Assembly: GCA_913060845.1 (NCBI GenBank)
Contig: CAJXVF010000213.1
Coordinates: 1 to 5,500 of the forward strand
Reading direction: 5' to 3'
Length of the DNA: 5,500 nt
Origin: an uncultured Alphaproteobacteria bacterium
GTDB lineage: Bacteria; Pseudomonadota; Alphaproteobacteria; Bin95
A program made the translations under genes and the position numbers. Below the pieces are notes generated by a model. That model was not told the DNA's origin and made no database searches. It worked only from the letters and a program-made list of their open reading frames with translations. This document shows, piece after piece, positions 1-5,500 of the stretch (within the stretch, counting starts at the first letter, position 1; each line of letters begins with the position of its first letter).

Positions 1-71
1 CATGCGGCCAGCGTCAACTCCCCGCCAATACCGGCAGGGTCGCCCATGGTTACGGCGAGAGGGAGAGGCAT
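1..71 (-). CDS. pdxA: 4-hydroxythreonine-4-phosphate dehydrogenase, N-terminal fragment (runs off left edge)
   Basis: Only the first 23 codons are present. The translation starts MPLPLAVTMGDPAGIGGELT, and the MGDPAGIGxE motif near the N-terminus is characteristic of PdxA. This NAD-dependent cytosolic enzyme oxidises 4-phosphohydroxy-L-threonine in the DXP-dependent pyridoxal 5'-phosphate pathway. The ATG at 71 is chosen because an AAGGA Shine-Dalgarno lies ten bases upstream and PdxA proteins normally have a few residues before the GDPAGIG motif; the internal ATG before GDP would leave no such lead. The gene begins 13 bp after the surA stop, and surA-pdxA is a widely conserved pair, so co-transcription is very likely. 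In other proteobacteria rsmA/ksgA usually follows, which would lie outside this window. The identification rests on a short stretch but on a distinctive motif and conserved context. Confidence 0.88.
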   Translation of the reverse strand, partial: MPLPLAVTMGDPAGIGGELTLAA

Positions 72-81
72 TGAACGAGCG

Positions 82-86
82 TCCTT
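82..86 (-). promoter_or_regulatory. Ribosome binding site of pdxA, overlapping the surA stop codon
   Basis: AAGGA on the minus strand lies ten bases before the pdxA ATG and shares its two A bases with the TAA stop of surA. This supports the start at 71 and suggests translational coupling within a surA-pdxA transcript. Confidence 0.55.
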
Positions 87-1356
87 AGCCACGGATATCT
101 ATGAAGGCGAGCCGGCGCAGGTCCCGCAGATACCGATCGGCCCGGCGCTCCGCCCGCTGACGCTGCAGAGCTTCCGCGATCCTTGAGGCGGTTGGCAGGC
201 TGTCCCCCGATTCTGCACGCCGGCACAGCATGAAGATCGCAATGCCACTAGATAATTCTATTACATCCGACTGTTCACCGGCCTTGAGGTCGTTAATCGT
301 GTCGCGAATTTCTTCAGGCATGTCGCCAATCCGTGCATCTACAATGCGCGGTGGTTGTGGCGGCCCAATGCGCCGTGCGGCCGCTTCAAACGCATCGCAG
401 CTGTCAAGGCCAGACACAACGGTCTTCGCTTGGCCAGCAAGTGCTTCGGCGTTGCCCTCGTTGCCGACCGGAAGGAAAAGGCGCGCGAGCGTGATTACGG
501 CGTCTCGACTGTCGCCAGCCTCAACCCCTTGGCGCCCGACCAGCAGCAGAATATGGATCGCACCATCGGCATAAATCGGTTCACTGATTTGTCCGGGTTT
601 GAGTGCGGCTAAGGCTTCATCTAACTCTGGCGGCAATTGGCCAGATTGCACTTCGCCCATATCACCGCCCACCGCAGCTGTTGGAGAACGCGAATATCGC
701 CGGGCAAGTTCTGGGAATTTGGCACCTGAAGCCAGCTGGCTCCGAATTTCAGCAGCGCGTGCATTGGCTTCGCGCCGGTCTTCTGGTGTTCCAGCGGGCA
801 ATACGATTTCAGCTACGCGAGCGACGAACCCGCCACCGGCTTCGCGGATGCGGTTCAGGGCGTCGTCAACTTCATTTGTTGCGACCCGAACTTGGGGCAG
901 TACGCGACGGCGCAGAACTTCTCGCCACAGGATGGAGGCTTTCACTTGGTCTATAAGCGCGCCAACAGGAACACTCTTTTGGGTCAGCTCTTTCATCAAG
1001 CCGCCCGGTTCCATTTTATTGTTACGCTCGATGGATTGGATTGCAGCGCCAACCTCTTTATCGCCTGCTGCGATGCCGAGCCGTTTCGCTTCCTGCGCCT
1101 TCAGTCGATCATCGATTAATTCGCGAAGGGCGATTCTGCCATACCGTTGTTGCGCTTCAGCATTCACTGGCGCATTAGCGGATGCAGCGATCAAACGAAT
1201 CCGGCCATCAACGTCAAAATCGGTAATGGCATCATCGTTCACGGACGCAATAATTCTGCCAACCAGCTGCTGGGCGTTCACCTGGAGCGGCAGTGCAATC
1301 AGCAAAGCGAGCATTGCCAGAACGGGCATGCGGAGATTTCGAAGCAGCATCAACAT
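85..1356 (-). CDS. surA: Periplasmic chaperone / peptidyl-prolyl cis-trans isomerase SurA
   Basis: SurA escorts unfolded outer-membrane proteins across the periplasm to the BAM complex. The 423-residue length matches the family (E. coli SurA is 428). Residues 1-28 form a Sec signal peptide: a basic start (RNLR), a hydrophobic core (VLAMLALLIALPL), and a VNA-QQ cleavage site. The SurA N-terminal chaperone domain covers about 30-155 (VGRIIASVNDDAITDFDVDGR; LRELIDDRLKAQEAKRLGI). A clear parvulin domain spans about 178-276, including GAKFPELARRYSRSPTAAVG, GGDMGEV and LKPGQISEPI. A second, degenerate parvulin-like domain spans about 288-380 (ARLFLPVG to GIAIFMLCRRA), followed by a short C-terminal helix that would pack on the N-domain. 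The mature protein has only two cysteines, C320 and C378, both in the second parvulin domain, where they could form a disulfide. The first ATG is preferred because GAGG lies eight bases upstream. pdxA follows after 13 bp. There is no lptD upstream, which is unusual. Confidence 0.95.
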   Translation of the reverse strand: MLMLLRNLRMPVLAMLALLIALPLQVNAQQLVGRIIASVNDDAITDFDVDGRIRLIAASANAPVNAEAQQRYGRIALRELIDDRLKAQEAKRLGIAAGDKEVGAAIQSIERNNKMEPGGLMKELTQKSVPVGALIDQVKASILWREVLRRRVLPQVRVATNEVDDALNRIREAGGGFVARVAEIVLPAGTPEDRREANARAAEIRSQLASGAKFPELARRYSRSPTAAVGGDMGEVQSGQLPPELDEALAALKPGQISEPIYADGAIHILLLVGRQGVEAGDSRDAVITLARLFLPVGNEGNAEALAGQAKTVVSGLDSCDAFEAAARRIGPPQPPRIVDARIGDMPEEIRDTINDLKAGEQSDVIELSSGIAIFMLCRRAESGDSLPTASRIAEALQRQRAERRADRYLRDLRRLAFIDIRG

Positions 1357-1440
1357 GTTTTCAGCCTCAGCGGCGGTCTATCCGGGCGGGGTAAAGCGAC
1401 CACTCGAAAGCCTTTGTAGCGGTCGTGCGGCCTATCCTGC

Positions 1441-1461
1441 AACGTCAAACCCGTTGACCTT
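1441..1461. repeat. Imperfect palindrome holding back-to-back TTGAC boxes
   Basis: The core GTCAA-ACCCG-TTGAC (1444-1458) is a perfect 5-bp inverted repeat around a 5-bp spacer. After one mismatch (1443/1459) two more A:T pairs extend the arms, giving seven of eight paired positions. Each arm reads TTGAC outward on its own strand, resembling a -35 element facing pepA or surA. It could be an operator, a pair of divergent -35 boxes, or chance. Confidence 0.35.
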
Positions 1462-1499
1462 TGGCCGCTGGGGCGCGAAGACTGCAGCATATCTTAATC

Positions 1500-1506
1500 A
1501 GGAGAG
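1500..1506 (+). promoter_or_regulatory. Strong Shine-Dalgarno of pepA that fixes its start
   Basis: AGGAGAG lies five bases before the ATG at 1512. The reading frame is open upstream to 1461, but those extra 17 codons have no ribosome binding site and would contain this Shine-Dalgarno, so the start at 1512 is preferred. Confidence 0.75.
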
Positions 1507-1511
1507 ACTTC

Positions 1512-3005
1512 ATGCGGATCGCGTTTGCCGATTTAGGCGCCCCGAAATCTGGCGCATATGTTGTTCTGACAGGCGAGGGTGGCACCATGAGTGCGCCAGC
1601 AAAGGAGGCTGACAAGGCCTTAGGCGACGCCATCACACGTGCCGCAACGTCGCTTGGTCTGAAGGGCAACGTGCGGGAGATGGTGGATGTCCCGACGCCA
1701 GCCAAGGTCTCCTATGAACGTTTGCTTGCTGTTAGCATCGGCGATCCAGCTAAGCTTGACGCCCGCGCCGCGCAGGATATGGGCGGCGCTATTTATTCAA
1801 AGCTTGCCAGCGGCGGCTTGAAGCAAGTCTCTGTCGCTTGTGCAGCGCCCGGAAAATCAGCTCTTGGCGATGACACTTTGGCGGCTGAAATCGCATTCGG
1901 CATGCAACTCGCCGCCTATCGGTTCTCAAAGTACCGCACCAAGGGGCCAGAGGCCGAAGCGCCAACGCTCGCAGGGGTTCGAATTCTGACACCGGCTCAT
2001 GCGAATGCGCGCAAACAATTCGGCAAACTGGATAGAATTGCAGACGGCGTCTTCATGGCCCGCGACCTTTTGGAAGAGCCGCCGAACGTTCTCTATCCCG
2101 AAAGCTTCGCCAAGCGCTGTGAAGAACTGATCAAGCTCGGCGTTGAAGTGGATGTTCTGGATACTGAGCAGATGCGTAAGCTTGGCATGGGCTCTCTCCT
2201 AGGCGTGGCAATGGGCAGCGCAAGGCCGGGCAAGCTGGTAACGATGCGTTGGCGTGGCAAGAAGCGTGGTCCTGGCCCGCTGGCGCTTGTCGGCAAGGGT
2301 GTCACGTTTGATACGGGCGGCATTTCCATCAAGCCTGCGGGCGGCATGGAAGACATGAAATATGACATGGGCGGTGCAGCTGCAGTTGTCGGCGCCATGA
2401 TGGCCATCGCGGGCCGGAAAGCCAAAGCGGATGTCGTTGGCGTCGTCGGCCTAGTCGAAAACATGCCGTCTGACCGCGCTCAGCGCCCTGGCGATGTGGT
2501 GACGTCTATGTCTGGCCAGACCATCGAGGTCATCAATACGGATGCGGAAGGTCGGCTCGTGCTGGCGGATGCGCTTTGGTATACGCAGAAGACCTTCAAG
2601 CCCTCTGCTATAATTGATCTGGCGACCCTGACCGGCGCTATTGTCGTAGCGCTCGGCGGCGTACATGGCGGCATGTATGCCAATGACGATGCGCTGGCGA
2701 ATGATCTGCAAGCCGCTGGCGAAGCGACCGGTGAGACGCTATGGCGGATGCCGCTTGGCGACGATTACGACAAGCAGATCGCTTCTAACATTGCCGATAT
2801 GAAGAATGTCGGTGGACGCGAAGGCGGCAGCATCACGGCGGCGCAGTTCTTGAAGCGCTTCATAATGGATAAAACCCCATGGGCGCATTTGGATATCGCG
2901 GGCGTTGCATGGACCACGAAAGCTAAGCCGACAGTGCCGAAGGGCGGTGTTGGTTTTGGTGTTCGCCTACTCGACCGCCTCGTCGCTGACCGCTTCGAAG
3001 GTTAG
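1512..3005 (+). CDS. pepA: Leucyl aminopeptidase (cytosol aminopeptidase, M17 family)
   Basis: This is a 497-residue M17 dimetal aminopeptidase, close to E. coli PepA (503). It removes N-terminal residues, preferably leucine, from peptides in the cytosol; in E. coli PepA also binds DNA in Xer recombination and carAB control, which cannot be judged here. The variable N-terminal domain covers about 1-165, and the catalytic domain follows. All expected catalytic residues are visible: K262 and D267 in VGKGVTFDTGG, K274 in SIKPAGGMEDMKYD, D285 in the same segment, and D344, E346 and R348 in the signature NTDAEGRLVL. They sit at a constant offset of eight from the E. coli metal-binding and catalytic positions, so the enzyme should be active. 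The N-terminus MRIAFADLGAPKSGAYVVL looks natural after the strong Shine-Dalgarno at 1500-1506. holC follows after 8 bp. surA is divergent across 155 bp. Confidence 0.96.
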   Translation: MRIAFADLGAPKSGAYVVLTGEGGTMSAPAKEADKALGDAITRAATSLGLKGNVREMVDVPTPAKVSYERLLAVSIGDPAKLDARAAQDMGGAIYSKLASGGLKQVSVACAAPGKSALGDDTLAAEIAFGMQLAAYRFSKYRTKGPEAEAPTLAGVRILTPAHANARKQFGKLDRIADGVFMARDLLEEPPNVLYPESFAKRCEELIKLGVEVDVLDTEQMRKLGMGSLLGVAMGSARPGKLVTMRWRGKKRGPGPLALVGKGVTFDTGGISIKPAGGMEDMKYDMGGAAAVVGAMMAIAGRKAKADVVGVVGLVENMPSDRAQRPGDVVTSMSGQTIEVINTDAEGRLVLADALWYTQKTFKPSAIIDLATLTGAIVVALGGVHGGMYANDDALANDLQAAGEATGETLWRMPLGDDYDKQIASNIADMKNVGGREGGSITAAQFLKRFIMDKTPWAHLDIAGVAWTTKAKPTVPKGGVGFGVRLLDRLVADRFEG

Positions 3006-3013
3006 GTTGCACT

Positions 3014-3501
3014 ATGGCGGAGGAAGACGATAACCCCGAGCCTGAAGCGGCTTGGATCGACTTCCTGAATGTTGATGGCGCAGGGTTCGACCGTGCGCTT
3101 GGCTACCGCTTGCAAGGGTTGGACGGTGTCGGAACGAAAGTCCTGGTCCTGTGCTCCGACCCTGCGCGGGTGGAAGCGTTGAACGCCGGGTTATGGACGT
3201 TCGATCAGGCCAGCTTCTTGCCGCATGGCGGTGCCAATGACGGCGCGCCCGGGGACTATCCGATCTGGGTGCATCACGAAGAGCCGCCACCGGATGTGTT
3301 TCCAGCCGATATGATCGTCAGCGTCGATGATGCAGAACCGGCGGATTGGAACCGTTATTCAAGTCGCTGGCGTATGTTTGATGCGCGTGATTCTGTCCAG
3401 CGGGATATTGGCCGCACCCGATGGCTGGCTTGGCGTGAGACTGGCCAATCCATGGCATACTGGACATTCGAAGGATCAGAATGGCGTTTGGAGCGGCGGG
3501 G

Positions 3502-3505
<4 letters not shown>
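3014..3505 (+). CDS. holC: DNA polymerase III subunit chi
   Basis: Chi is an accessory subunit of the clamp-loader complex; with psi it links the replicase to the C-terminal tail of single-stranded DNA-binding protein. The 163-residue product has the family's recognisable core: a short helical region, the strand [21 protein letters not shown], then [13 protein letters not shown] (residues 60-72) and YPIWV. The family usually has LWtf..sFlPHg followed by PI.l at these points. The N-terminus is acidic ([11 protein letters not shown]) and unlike the usual short start, and the C-terminus is tryptophan-rich, so the protein is divergent at both ends. It lies 8 bp after pepA, a common pairing in alphaproteobacteria. 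The Shine-Dalgarno is weak (AGG overlapping the pepA TAG, seven bases before the ATG), suggesting translational coupling. Its stop overlaps the convergent selB stop by 4 bp. Confidence 0.88.
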
Positions 3506-5452
<1,947 letters not shown>

Positions 5453-5500
5453 CTGTCTCTTATACACATCTGACGCTGCCGACGAATAGAGAGGTGTAGA
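5453..5500. other. Illumina Nextera adapter with i5 index (not genomic)
   Basis: Positions 5453-5471 are CTGTCTCTTATACACATCT, the Tn5 mosaic end. Positions 5472-5485 (GACGCTGCCGACGA) complete the Nextera read-1 adapter in reverse complement. Positions 5486-5493 (ATAGAGAG) occupy the i5 index slot and are the reverse complement of CTCTCTAT, which I recognise as index S502/N502. Positions 5494-5500 (GTGTAGA) begin the P5 primer. This is the order seen when a read runs through a short insert into the adapter. Read on the minus strand it supplies the false N-terminus MCIRDS of the selB frame. Confidence 0.98.

Larger units (their letters stand above)
1357..1511. promoter_or_regulatory. Divergent surA / pepA intergenic region with candidate promoters
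   Basis: This 155-bp gap separates the divergent surA and pepA starts and must contain promoters for both unless transcription enters from elsewhere. Seen towards pepA: TTGACC at 1454-1459, followed 18 bp later by a poor -10 match (AAGACT, 1478-1483). Seen towards surA: TTGCAG at 1442-1437, followed 18 bp later by TACAAA at 1418-1413; TTGACG also lies just upstream at 1448-1443. None is a strong consensus, so the promoters are tentative. The surA Shine-Dalgarno (GAGG, minus strand 1368-1365) and that of pepA (1500-1506) lie at the two ends. I see no convincing coding sequence, RNA gene or remnant of an lpt gene in it. Confidence 0.4.

Noticed and set aside
1357..1448. Short open frame on the minus strand ending TGA just inside the surA start (…YKGFRVVALPRPDRPPLRLKTC), considered as a remnant of the lptD 3' end
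   Set aside because: The residues do not resemble the conserved C-terminus of LptD and the frame has arginine/proline-rich noise composition; I see no support for a decayed gene.
1461..1511. 17-codon N-terminal extension of PepA
   Set aside because: There is no ribosome binding site before 1461, the translated residues are unlike PepA, and the strong Shine-Dalgarno at 1500-1506 points to the ATG at 1512.
599..1612. Long 337-codon open frame on the plus strand opposite surA
   Set aside because: It is antisense to the well-supported surA, has low-complexity Ser/Arg/Ala-rich composition with no recognisable domain, and crosses the intergenic region into pepA. It is a shadow of GC-rich coding sequence.
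5453..5471. Tn5 mosaic end considered as a genuine transposon end
   Set aside because: It is followed directly by the Nextera read-1 arm, an i5 index and P5 primer sequence, so it is library adapter and not a mobile element.

Overview
The window carries ordinary chromosomal housekeeping genes of a Gram-negative proteobacterium, most likely an alphaproteobacterium. This rests on moderately high GC, a periplasmic SurA paired with PdxA, and a pepA-holC pair divergent from them. The genus cannot be named from the sequence. I found no new biological system. The strongest anomaly is technical: the right end of the contig is artificial.

Layout: on the minus strand at the left edge lie surA (outer-membrane protein chaperone) and, 13 bp downstream, the first 23 codons of pdxA (vitamin B6 synthesis). 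A 155-bp divergent intergenic region follows. It holds a good Shine-Dalgarno sequence for the gene on each side and a near-palindrome containing two outward-facing TTGAC boxes. On the plus strand, pepA (leucyl aminopeptidase) and holC (DNA polymerase III chi subunit) are 8 bp apart and probably co-transcribed. Convergent to holC, sharing a 4-bp TTAA across the two stop codons, is selB, the selenocysteine-specific elongation factor. Its presence suggests the organism decodes UGA as selenocysteine.

Right end: positions 5453-5500 are not genomic. They match the Illumina Nextera adapter (Tn5 mosaic end, read-1 adapter arm, an 8-nt i5 index and the start of the P5 primer). The apparent start codon of the selB reading frame lies inside this adapter. 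The first ~100 genomic codons of the frame (about 5140-5452) encode an elongation factor Tu G domain, not a SelB one. They use GGT for 10 of 12 glycines, against 1 of the next 12 in the SelB part. The change falls at the [10 protein letters not shown] motif that both families share, so I read the end as a tuf/selB assembly or amplification chimera. The true selB start is missing.

A second point is genomic context: in many alphaproteobacteria the LPS-transport genes lptF-lptG-lptD sit between pepA and surA. Here that space holds no gene.
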